Assembly (NCBI GenBank): GCA_027483745.1
Contig: JAIXTZ010000191.1
Coordinates: 1 to 7,185 of the forward strand
Direction of reading: 5' to 3'
Origin: Lysobacteraceae bacterium
Lineage (GTDB): Bacteria; Pseudomonadota; Gammaproteobacteria; Xanthomonadales; Xanthomonadaceae
DNA: 7,185 nt
Shown: positions 1 through 7,185 of the stretch, one piece after another
Position numbering within the stretch: position 1 is the first letter of the stretch
Layout of the letters: each line of letters opens with the position of its first letter
Made by a program: the position numbers and the translations under genes
The notes under the pieces: generated by a model
Told to the model about the DNA's origin: nothing
Seen by the model: the letters and a program-made list of their open reading frames with translations, nothing else
Databases searched by the model: none

Positions 1-89
1 AGGAAACGCGCCGGGATGATCTGGTCGGTGTCGATGTTGGCGCGCGGCAGCGCGACGATCGGCGACTCGAGGGTGCGGAACGGATTCAT
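1..89 (-). CDS. leuD: 3-isopropylmalate dehydratase small subunit, N-terminal fragment (window edge)
   Basis: LeuD is the small subunit of isopropylmalate isomerase. With LeuC it converts 2-isopropylmalate to 3-isopropylmalate in the cytoplasmic leucine pathway. Only the first 29 complete codons lie in the window and the rest is cut off by the edge. The visible protein starts [20 protein letters not shown] and continues TDQIIPARF. The [12 protein letters not shown] stretch (residues 18-29) is the family's N-terminal signature. The ATG overlaps the TGA of leuC by 4 nt (ATGA) and is preceded by a strong Shine-Dalgarno AGGAGG 7 nt upstream, so translational coupling with its partner subunit is likely. 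The start and family are secure; nothing can be said about the C-terminal part. Confidence 0.95.
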   Translation of the reverse strand, partial: MNPFRTLESPIVALPRANIDTDQIIPARF

Positions 90-1512
90 GCGGTGGCCTC
101 CTCGGCAATGGCCGGGGTGGTGGCGTAGGCGCGCGGGTCGGCGATGCACCCGGCGATCGCGGCGGCGGCGGCGCTGGCGGGCGAGGCGAGCACGGTGCGC
201 GCGCCCTTGCCTTGGCGGCCTTCGAAGTTGCGGTTGCTGGTGCTCACCGCGAGCTGCCCGGGCTTCACCGTGTCGCCGTTCATGGCGATGCACATCGAGC
301 AGCCCGACTCGCGCCATTCCGCACCGGCCTCGCGGACCAGGCGGTCGATGCCTTCGGCCTCGGCCTCGCGCTTCACCGCGTCGGAGCCCGGCACCACCAG
401 CATGCGCACCCGCGGATGCACGCGGCGGCCGCGCAGCACGGCGGCCATCTCCCTCAGGTCCGAAAGGCGGCCATTGGTGCAGCTGCCGACGAAGACCACG
501 TCTACCGGCTGGCCGGCCAGCGGCGCGCCGCCTTCGAAGCCCATATAGGACAGCGCGCCGACCGTCTCCGGCGCAGCCTTCGGCAGCGCGGCATCGACCG
601 CGACCACCTGCCCCGAGTGCGTGCCCCAGGTGAGCGTGGGGCGCACGTCGCTGGCGTCGATTCGCACTTCGGCGTCGAAGCGCGCGTCCGCGTCGCTGCG
701 CCACTGTCGCCACCCGGCGGCAGCGGCCTCGAAGGCCTCGCCCTGCGGCACGCGTTCACGGCCGCGCAGCCATTCAATCGTGGTGTCGTCGACGGCGATC
801 AGGCCGGCGCGCGCGCCGGCTTCGATGCTCATGTTGCAGACGGTCATGCGCTCTTCCATCGACAGCGCTTCGATGGCCGGTCCGCGGTATTCGATGACCT
901 GCCCGGTGCCACCGGCCACGCCGATGCGACCGATGATGTGCAGGATCAGGTCCTTCGCACTGCATCCGCCCGGCAGACGGCCGTCCACGGTGATCGCCAG
1001 CGTTTTCGGCTTGCGCTGCAGCAGGCACTGGGTGGCCATCACGTGGCCGACTTCGCTGCTGCCGATGCCGAAGGCCAGCGAACCAAAGGCGCCATGCGTG
1101 GCGGTGTGGCTGTCGCCGCAGACGATGGTCATGCCCGGTTGCGTCAGGCCCAGCTCGGGGCCGACCACATGGACGATGCCGCGCTTTCCGCTGTCCCAGT
1201 CGAACAACTCGACGCGTTGCGCCTTGCAGTTCGCGCGCAAGGCCTCCACCTGCGCTTCGGCTTGGGGCGTGATGTAGGCGAGGCGGCCGGCCGCGTCGGC
1301 GGCCGTGGTCGGCGTGCTGTGGTCCAGCGTGGCCTTGTGGCGCTCCGGGCGACGCACCTTCAGGCCGCGGGCCGCGAGTTCGGCGAAGGCCTGCGGGCTT
1401 GTGACCTCGTGGACCAGATGCAGGTCGACATAGAGGATGGCCGGGGCTCGCTCGCTTTGCTCGCGGACGCAATGCGCGTCCCACAGCTTCTCGAACAGGG
1501 TGCGCGGCGTGC

Positions 1513-1516
<4 letters not shown>
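86..1516 (-). CDS. leuC: 3-isopropylmalate dehydratase large subunit
   Basis: LeuC is the 4Fe-4S catalytic subunit of isopropylmalate isomerase (aconitase superfamily) and works with LeuD in leucine synthesis. The protein is 476 aa, the usual proteobacterial length. Visible motifs are [13 protein letters not shown] (about residues 133-145), VGSCTNGR (343-350, with cluster ligand Cys346), [10 protein letters not shown] (404-413, with ligands Cys406 and Cys409) and [12 protein letters not shown] (425-436). All three cluster cysteines are present. The start [12 protein letters not shown] was chosen because it matches the family N-terminus, overlaps the leuA stop as ATGA and has GGAGG 7 nt upstream. 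The frame is open a further 29 codons upstream, but that extension lies in the end of leuA. The substrate loop reads DHSTPT (65-70) where E. coli-type enzymes have DHN; I regard this as family variation. The last dozen residues are Ala-rich and carry the leuD ribosome binding site. Confidence 0.98.
97..102 (-). promoter_or_regulatory. Ribosome binding site of leuD
   Basis: The minus strand reads AGGAGG with a 7-nt spacer to the leuD ATG. It lies inside the last codons of leuC. It is the strongest Shine-Dalgarno match in the window together with that of ilvE, and it fixes the leuD start. Confidence 0.8.
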
Positions 1517-3083
<1,567 letters not shown>

Positions 3084-3087
<4 letters not shown>

Positions 3088-4226
3088 GGCAGGGATCCTT
3101 CAGGGGTCTTGGAGAAAGAAGCGGCGATGCCGGGGAGGGGCACCGCCGCCGTCGCCGAACGACCAGGGGTGGCGTTGGCGAAAGCGGAGCCGGTCGTCGG
3201 TGCGACCGGCGAATTGGCGGAGCGCGAGGCGGGTGCCTCGGCGGAGAACGGATCGGCGGCGCGGCGACGCGGCGGCCGCGGCGGACGCGGACGGGTGTCG
3301 AGCAGGAGCTGCGCGAACACCGCGGCATCGATGTTGCCGCCGGAGACGACGGCCACCTTGCGACGGCTGGCCACGCGGCGGCCGGCGGCCAGCGCCAGCG
3401 CGCCGGCGCCTTCGGCGACGATGTGTTCTTCCAGCATCAGGCGGGCAAGCGTTTCGCGAAGCTCGGCCTCGCGGACGATGATGAGGTCGTCGAGCAAGCG
3501 CGAGAGGATGTCGCGCGTGAGCGTTCCGGCTTCGGCGACGCGGGTGCCGTCGGCCAGCGTGGCTTTCGGCGCAATCGGCGAGGCATCGCCCTTCAAGGCG
3601 CGAGCCATCGCATCCACGCCTTCGACCTGCGCGCCGATGATGCGCACGCCCTGCGACTTTAGCGCCAGTGCGACGCCGGCGGCGAGGCCGCCGCCGCCGA
3701 TCGGCACCAGCACGGCCTCGGGCGCGTGGGCGGCGAGTTCGATGCCCAGCGTGCCCTGGCCGGCGATGACGTCCGGATCATCGAAAGCGGAGAGGTAGCG
3801 GAAGCCGTGCTGCTCGGCCAGCTGCAGGGCATGGGCCTTCGCTTCGTCGTAGGTCTGGCCGCTCTGGCGCACGGTCGCGCCGAGGAAGGCCACGCCCTGC
3901 GCCTTCACGACGGGCGCGGTGACCGGCATGACGGTGATCACCGGCACCTTCAGTTCTCGCGCCGCCCAGGCCAGGCCCATCGCATGGTTGCCGGCCGAAG
4001 CGGTGATCACCGTGCGGCGATCACCGCGTTCGCGCGCCGCCAGCAGGGCGTTCAGCGCGCCGCGCACCTTGTAGGCGCCGGTGCGCTGCAGGTTCTCCAG
4101 CTTCAGCCAGCAGCCGAAGCGCTCGGCGTAGTGCAGCGGCGTCGGCGGCAGGTAGCGCCGCAGGCGCGCGCTGGCCGCCAGCACGTCGCTGGCGGTCACG
4201 TCGGCGCGGGCGGCGTCCAGCGGCAT
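3084..4226 (-). CDS. ilvA: Threonine dehydratase (ammonia-lyase), short TdcB-like form with unusual C-terminal tail
   Basis: This PLP enzyme deaminates threonine to 2-oxobutyrate, the first step to isoleucine. The protein is 380 aa. The fold type II core shows [16 protein letters not shown] (residues 42-57, PLP lysine Lys53), ASAGNHAMG (76-84), the phosphate-binding GGGG loop (177-180) and VVSGGNID (293-300, with Ser295 near the PLP ring). The core ends near residue 311, matching biodegradative TdcB; the C-terminal ACT-like regulatory domains of long IlvA are absent, so isoleucine feedback is not expected through them. Residues about 311-380 are a Pro/Arg/Ala/Ser-rich, probably disordered tail I do not recognise, with weaker G/C third-position bias (53 of 70 codons, against 67 of 70 for the first 70). 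The start MPLDAAR overlaps the ilvE stop by one base (TGATG). A serine dehydratase activity or a tdcB label would also be reasonable; the operon argues for isoleucine synthesis. Confidence 0.93.
3096..3100 (-). promoter_or_regulatory. Ribosome binding site of leuA
   Basis: The minus strand reads AAGGA with an 8-nt spacer to the leuA ATG. It lies about a dozen nt past the U-rich run of the terminator-like hairpin and inside the end of the threonine dehydratase gene. Confidence 0.65.
3113..3149 (-). terminator. Intrinsic-terminator-like hairpin inside the 3' end of ilvA, before leuA
   Basis: In the minus-strand RNA the arm at 3149-3139 (GCGGCGGUGCC) pairs with 3131-3121 (GGCAUCGCCGC) over 11 bp. 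One pair is a G-U wobble (3143 with 3127), and the 7-nt loop is CCUCCCC. The run directly after the stem is UUCUUUCU (3120-3113), six U in eight. This is the shape of a rho-independent terminator, 25 nt before the leuA start and still within translated ilvA. It could act as an attenuator or partial terminator between the ilv and leu genes, be kept open by ribosomes on ilvA, or be an inactive relic. The pairing is seen directly; the function is inference. Confidence 0.55.
3189..3210 (-). repeat. Perfect inverted repeat (8-bp stem, 6-nt loop) in the ilvA tail
   Basis: The plus strand reads gccggtcg, a 6-nt loop, then cgaccggc, a perfect 8-bp palindrome pair. It sits 39 nt upstream, in the transcript, of the terminator-like hairpin and has no U-run of its own. 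It could be a second RNA structure of the same element, or chance in G+C-rich DNA. Confidence 0.5.
3225..3240 (-). repeat. Short inverted repeat (6-bp stem, 4-nt loop) in the ilvA tail
   Basis: The plus strand reads cgaggc, gggt, gcctcg, a perfect 6-bp stem. It is the first of three consecutive stem-loops in the ilvA tail. In the RNA, 3237-3228 (GGCACCCGCC) can also pair with the 5' arm of the terminator-like stem (3147-3139) over 9 bp with one bulged C, so it could form an alternative structure. Confidence 0.35.
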
Positions 4227-5089
4227 CAGACCCTCGTCAGCCAGCCGCGATGGGCTTCTTTGCGGCCACGGACGACGTCGGCGTAGCGGTCGGTCAGGGC
4301 GTCGCCGAAGGGCGAGGCATGGAATACGCGCTCGTCGATGGCCTCGACGCGGGCGATCTCGGCCGAGGTGCCGGTCAGGAACACTTCGTCGGCGGCCTTC
4401 AGCTCCTCGATGCGCACTGGCCGCGAATCGGCGCCGGTGAGCTGGATCACCGTGTCGCGGGTGATGCCCGGCAGGGCGTCGCCGTGCTCGACGGCGGTGA
4501 CCTTGCCGTCCTTCACCATGAACACGTTCTCGCCGGTGCACTCCACGACGAAGCCACCGTCATCAACGAACAGCGCCTCGCCGAAGCCGCGCTGGGTGGC
4601 TTCGCGCTTGGCCAGGATGGAGTTCACGTAGTTGCCGCAGAGCTTCAGCGGCGGCAGCGCCTTGGCCGGATTGCGCCGGAAGGAGGAGATCGTCAGGCGA
4701 ACGCGGTGGGTGCCGAGGTGCGAGGTCCACGGCAGGGTGGCCACCATCAGGCGCTCGGACAGCTTGTCGACGTCGAGGCCCAGCCCGCCGGCGTTGAACC
4801 ACAGCAGTGGGCGGATGTAGGCGTCGCGGTGGCCGTTGGCGCGCAGCGTGGCCAGCACGGCTTCGGTGGCCTGCGCCATGTCGAACTTCATGCCGAGCGC
4901 CTCGGCGCCCTTGCGCATGCGCTCCAGATGCTCGCGCAGGCGGAACACCGCCGCACCGCCGTCGTCGGTGGCATAGCTGCGGATGCCTTCGAACACGCCC
5001 GTGCCGTAGTGCAGGGCGTGGCTGGTCAGCGGAACGCTGAAGGCTTCGGCCTCGGCGATCTCGCCGTCGCAGAACTGCATCAGCGACAT
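4226..5089 (-). CDS. ilvE: Branched-chain amino acid aminotransferase
   Basis: This PLP fold type IV transaminase does the last step of valine, isoleucine and leucine synthesis with glutamate as amino donor. The protein is 287 aa, a little shorter than E. coli IlvE. Motifs are HALHYGTGVFEGIRSY (residues 24-39), KLCGNYVNS (149-157, with PLP lysine Lys149), ECTGENVF (183-190, with Glu183 as the expected contact to the PLP nitrogen), ALPGITRD (205-212) and LTGTSAEI (238-245). D-amino acid aminotransferase and aminodeoxychorismate lyase share the fold, but the EGIR and GNYVNS motifs and the location favour IlvE. The start MSLMQFCDG was chosen for its GGAGGT Shine-Dalgarno at 6 nt; an alternative ATG three codons later has none. 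The gene begins in a 10-nt overlap with ilvM and ends one base into ilvA. Its place after ilvGM matches the enterobacterial ilvGMEDA order, apart from the missing ilvD. Confidence 0.96.
   Translation of the reverse strand: MSLMQFCDGEIAEAEAFSVPLTSHALHYGTGVFEGIRSYATDDGGAAVFRLREHLERMRKGAEALGMKFDMAQATEAVLATLRANGHRDAYIRPLLWFNAGGLGLDVDKLSERLMVATLPWTSHLGTHRVRLTISSFRRNPAKALPPLKLCGNYVNSILAKREATQRGFGEALFVDDGGFVVECTGENVFMVKDGKVTAVEHGDALPGITRDTVIQLTGADSRPVRIEELKAADEVFLTGTSAEIARVEAIDERVFHASPFGDALTDRYADVVRGRKEAHRGWLTRV
4231..4235 (-). promoter_or_regulatory. Weak ribosome binding site of ilvA
   Basis: The minus strand reads GAGGG only 4 nt before the ilvA ATG, inside the end of ilvE. Spacing is tighter than for the other genes, so initiation here probably relies on termination-reinitiation at the TGATG junction with ilvE. 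Confidence 0.45.
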
Positions 5090-5316
5090 GGCGCCACCTC
5101 CACCGCGAGGCAGTCGTGCAGCTTGTCGAGCTGCGACTTCAGGCCGTGCGCCGAGCGCTCGCTCTCCACCTTCATGGACAGCGTCCACGCCGTGGCGCGC
5201 GGGTCGGTCTCGGCCTGCATCGACAGCGGCCAGTAGCCGCGACGCTGGGCAGTGCCCAGCACGCGGGCCAGCGCGCCTTCGCTCTGGCGCAGGGTCACGT
5301 CAAGTTGGTAGTGCAT
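5080..5316 (-). CDS. ilvM: Acetolactate synthase small (regulatory) subunit, IlvM type
   Basis: IlvM is the small subunit that activates the IlvG catalytic subunit of acetolactate synthase. The protein is 78 aa, one ACT-like domain, close to the 87 aa of E. coli IlvM and much shorter than IlvH/IlvN. It begins [10 protein letters not shown]. The stretch [18 protein letters not shown] (about residues 16-33) parallels the LERVL...RHRGF...SM segment of E. coli IlvM, and [14 protein letters not shown] (61-74) parallels its SQLNKL region. Known IlvM-type enzymes are valine-insensitive, so weak valine feedback is inferred here. The frame is open further upstream, but AAGGAG 7 nt before this ATG and the family alignment fix the start. 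The gene starts 17 nt before the ilvG stop and ends 10 nt into ilvE, consistent with coupled synthesis of the two subunits. Confidence 0.92.
   Translation of the reverse strand: MHYQLDVTLRQSEGALARVLGTAQRRGYWPLSMQAETDPRATAWTLSMKVESERSAHGLKSQLDKLHDCLAVEVAPCR
5096..5101 (-). promoter_or_regulatory. Ribosome binding site of ilvE
   Basis: The minus strand reads GGAGGT with a 6-nt spacer to the ATG at 5089-5087, inside the end of ilvM. It decides the MSLMQF start over the open frame upstream and over the internal ATG at 5080. Confidence 0.8.
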
Positions 5317-7009
5317 GGACGAACTCCTTGCTCTCGTCATGGGCGACGGCCTCGGCCTGCGCCGGGGCATCGAGCATTTCGGTATTGGATTTGTTGGGCG
5401 GCACCAGCGGCCACACGTTGGCCTTCTGGTCGATGGCGACGTGCAGGAAGGCCGGGCCGTCGATGGCGAGGAATTCGGCGAGCGTGGCTTCCAGGTCGGC
5501 ACGGGCGTCCAAGCGCATCGCGGGGATGCGGTAGGCCTGTGCGATCAGCCCGAAGTCCGGGTTGTCGGACAGGTCGACGGCCGAGTAGCGCTCCTGGAAG
5601 AACAGCTCCTGCCACTGCCGCACCATGCCCAGCGCCTGGTTGTCGAGCAGCACGATCTTGATCGGCAGGCGCTCGCGCGCGACGGTGGCCAGCTCCTGGA
5701 TGTTCATCTGGATGCTGCCGTCGCCGCTGACGCAGACCACCGTGGCGCCGGGATTCGACAGCTGCGCGCCGATCGCCGCCGGCAGGCCGAAGCCCATCGT
5801 CCCGAGGCCGGCACTCGACAGGTGGTGCGTCGGGTCCTTGAAGCCCCAATGCTGTGCCACCCACATCTGGTGCTGGCCCACGTCGCAGGCCACGATCGCG
5901 TCGGGCGCCAGCTCCGAGAGACGCTTCAACAGGGCCGGGGCATAGATGTCGGTGCCCGGCGCGTCGTAGCGGGCGGCGTGCTTGTGCACGCGGTCCGCGC
6001 ACAGGGTGCGCCACTCGTCGCAGCGGCTGATCGCGGCGCACAGCGCGTTCAGGCTGTTGTCGATGCGGCCATGCACCGAGACGTCCGCGCGGCGCAGCTT
6101 GTTGATTTCGCCCAGGTCCGCGTCGAGGTGGATCACCTTGGCGTGCGGGGCGAACTCGGCCAGCTTGCCGGTGGCGCGGTCGTCGAAGCGGGCGCCGACG
6201 ACGATCAGCAGGTCGCTTTCCTGCACGGCCAGGTTCGCCGCGCGCGAGCCGTGCATGCCCAGCATGCCGAGGAACTGCGGATGGTCGAAGGGCAAGGCGC
6301 CGAGCCCACGCAGTGTCAGCACGGTCGGCATCTTCGTGGCGGCGATGAAGCGGCGGAAAGCCTTCGTCGCATCGGCGATGGCGATGCCGCCGCCACCGTA
6401 GACCACCGGCTTCTTCGAGCGCGCGATCAGGGCCAGCGCTTCCACCAGTCCCACCGGCACGGCGTTCACCACCGGCGGGCTGATCAGCGGTGCGGGCGCG
6501 GGCAGGTGGTCGGCCTTCGCCAGCTGCACGTCCTTCGGCAGGTCGATCAGCACCGGGCCGGGGCGGCCGCTGCGCGCCAGGTGGAAGGCCTCGTGCAGCA
6601 CGGCCGGCAACTCATCGACCGAACGCGGCAGGTAGCTGTGCTTGACGATCGGCAGGGTCATGCCGAACACGTCGAGCTCCTGGAACGCGTCGGTGCCCAT
6701 CAGGTGCGTCGGCACCTGGCCCGTCAGGCAGACCATCGGCACCGAGTCCAGCAGCGCGTCGGCGATGCCGGTGACCAGGTTCGACGCGCCGGGGCCCGAG
6801 GTGGCGACGCAGATACCCACGCGCCCGCTGTGGCGCGCGTAGCCGTTGGCCGCCAGCGCGGCGGCCTGCTCGTGTCGCACCAGCACGTGCTTCATCGTGC
6901 TGCCGAGCAGGGCGTCGTAGAAGGGCATGATGCAGCCGCCCGGATAGCCGAAGAGGGTATCGACCCCTTCGGCCTCGAGCGCCTTCACCAGCCACTCGGC
7001 TCCGTTCAT
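5300..7009 (-). CDS. ilvG: Acetolactate synthase large (catalytic) subunit, AHAS II-like
   Basis: This ThDP- and FAD-binding enzyme condenses two pyruvates to acetolactate (valine/leucine) or pyruvate with 2-oxobutyrate to acetohydroxybutyrate (isoleucine). The protein is 569 aa, slightly longer than E. coli IlvG. The N-terminal domain has [15 protein letters not shown] (residues 20-34) and RHEQAA with catalytic Glu47. The middle FAD domain shows [12 protein letters not shown] (272-283). The C-terminal ThDP domain has GDGSIQMN (429-436) and [14 protein letters not shown] (454-467). Trp466 corresponds to the AHAS II tryptophan (Trp464) linked to preference for 2-oxobutyrate, so a role in isoleucine synthesis is likely. 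The start [11 protein letters not shown] overlaps the ilvC stop as ATGA with GAGG 7 nt upstream; the frame stays open 27 codons further into ilvC, but that is not family-like. About 22 residues beyond the usual C-terminus form an Ala-rich tail holding the ilvM ribosome binding site. ilvB would be an equally usable name, but the partner is IlvM-like. Confidence 0.97.
   Translation of the reverse strand: MNGAEWLVKALEAEGVDTLFGYPGGCIMPFYDALLGSTMKHVLVRHEQAAALAANGYARHSGRVGICVATSGPGASNLVTGIADALLDSVPMVCLTGQVPTHLMGTDAFQELDVFGMTLPIVKHSYLPRSVDELPAVLHEAFHLARSGRPGPVLIDLPKDVQLAKADHLPAPAPLISPPVVNAVPVGLVEALALIARSKKPVVYGGGGIAIADATKAFRRFIAATKMPTVLTLRGLGALPFDHPQFLGMLGMHGSRAANLAVQESDLLIVVGARFDDRATGKLAEFAPHAKVIHLDADLGEINKLRRADVSVHGRIDNSLNALCAAISRCDEWRTLCADRVHKHAARYDAPGTDIYAPALLKRLSELAPDAIVACDVGQHQMWVAQHWGFKDPTHHLSSAGLGTMGFGLPAAIGAQLSNPGATVVCVSGDGSIQMNIQELATVARERLPIKIVLLDNQALGMVRQWQELFFQERYSAVDLSDNPDFGLIAQAYRIPAMRLDARADLEATLAEFLAIDGPAFLHVAIDQKANVWPLVPPNKSNTEMLDAPAQAEAVAHDESKEFVHALPT
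5324..5329 (-). promoter_or_regulatory. Ribosome binding site of ilvM
   Basis: The minus strand reads AAGGAG with a 7-nt spacer to the ilvM ATG, inside the end of ilvG. It sets the start of this small gene, whose frame is open some 60 codons further upstream. Confidence 0.75.
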
Positions 7010-7185
7010 GCACCGGCCTCGGCGGGCTTCGCCTGCGGGGTGGCCGTCGTCGACGGATTGGCGGGCGCTTCGCCGCGCGGCTGCAGCCACGGCATGCCGG
7101 CGCGCAGCTTGCGGCCCACGGCTTCGATCGGGTGCTCCAGGTCGGCCTGCTTCAGCGCGCGGTAGTTCGGGTTGCCGGCGCGGTA
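7006..7185 (-). CDS. ilvC: Ketol-acid reductoisomerase, C-terminal fragment (window edge)
   Basis: IlvC is the NADPH-dependent enzyme that isomerises and reduces acetolactate and acetohydroxybutyrate, the step after IlvGM. Only the last 59 codons are in the window; the start, cofactor domain and metal-binding residues lie beyond 7185. The visible protein runs from [20 protein letters not shown] to [15 protein letters not shown]. The [17 protein letters not shown] segment is the typical C-terminal helix of class I (short) KARI; I do not recognise the same ending in the long E. coli-type enzyme. After WLQ there is an extra Pro/Ala/Thr-rich tail of about 24 residues, where class I enzymes normally stop within a few residues. 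The TGA overlaps the ilvG ATG by 4 nt. Being first of the visible genes, it lies nearest the operon promoter, which is outside the window. Confidence 0.93.
   Translation of the reverse strand, partial: YRAGNPNYRALKQADLEHPIEAVGRKLRAGMPWLQPRGEAPANPSTTATPQAKPAEAGA
7017..7020 (-). promoter_or_regulatory. Ribosome binding site of ilvG
   Basis: The minus strand reads GAGG with a 7-nt spacer to the ilvG ATG, inside the last codons of ilvC. It is a short match, but the ATGA junction and family N-terminus support the same start. Confidence 0.55.

Noticed and set aside
160..180. Short gcg/gcc-rich run in the leuC 3' region as a tandem repeat
   Set aside because: It encodes consecutive alanines in the C-terminal region of LeuC; it is imperfect and explained by composition.
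4227..4541. N-terminal extension of the threonine dehydratase frame up to 4541
   Set aside because: The extra residues are Arg/His-rich off-frame reading of ilvE. The family-like N-terminus, [18 protein letters not shown], starts at 4226 in a TGATG junction.
7021..7080. Short palindromic piece (ccgtcgtcgacgg) as an operator or promoter for ilvG
   Set aside because: The stem is only 5 bp in G+C-rich coding DNA, there are no -35/-10 like elements nearby, and ilvG overlaps ilvC, so a separate promoter is not supported.
5315..7165. Plus-strand open frame of about 616 codons opposite ilvG and ilvC, and a similar one at 4250-5236 opposite ilvE
   Set aside because: They are shadows for the same reason; the minus strand encodes clear IlvG, IlvC and IlvE proteins in the same interval.

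Overview
This window is an uninterrupted branched-chain amino acid biosynthesis operon, transcribed entirely on the minus strand. Transcription runs from high to low coordinates: ilvC (3' end only), ilvG, ilvM, ilvE, a short threonine dehydratase (ilvA/tdcB type), leuA, leuC, leuD (5' end only). Both edges cut genes, so neither the promoter and leader nor the end of the operon can be seen. There is no gene-free stretch: every one of the seven junctions is an overlap (1 to 17 nt), and all seven stop codons seen are TGA.

The DNA is very G+C rich, with mostly G or C at third codon positions. The proteins look proteobacterial: an AHAS II-like IlvG/IlvM pair, a class I type KARI C-terminus, an E. 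coli-length LeuA with its regulatory domain, and LeuC/LeuD as separate subunits. A linked ilvC-ilvGM-tdcB-leuA set fits a gammaproteobacterium of the Xanthomonadales/Lysobacterales. That placement rests on remembered gene order and protein character, not on a search, and is tentative.

The genes work together as follows. The threonine dehydratase makes 2-oxobutyrate, the isoleucine precursor. IlvG+IlvM condense pyruvate with pyruvate or 2-oxobutyrate. IlvC reduces and isomerises the products. A dihydroxy-acid dehydratase (IlvD), not encoded here, would give the 2-oxo acids. IlvE aminates them to valine, isoleucine or leucine. LeuA draws 2-oxoisovalerate into the leucine branch, and LeuC+LeuD isomerise isopropylmalate. 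LeuB is not in the window.

This is a standard pathway and I see no new kind of system. The most interesting part is the 3' end of the threonine dehydratase gene (about 3087-3296). It codes for an extra low-complexity tail of about 70 residues with clearly weaker third-position G+C bias than the gene body. It contains three stem-loops in a row, and the last has the form of an intrinsic terminator (11-bp stem, 7-nt loop, U-rich run) just before leuA. This looks like a former intergenic terminator or attenuator absorbed into the coding sequence, at the boundary between the ilv and leu halves of the operon.
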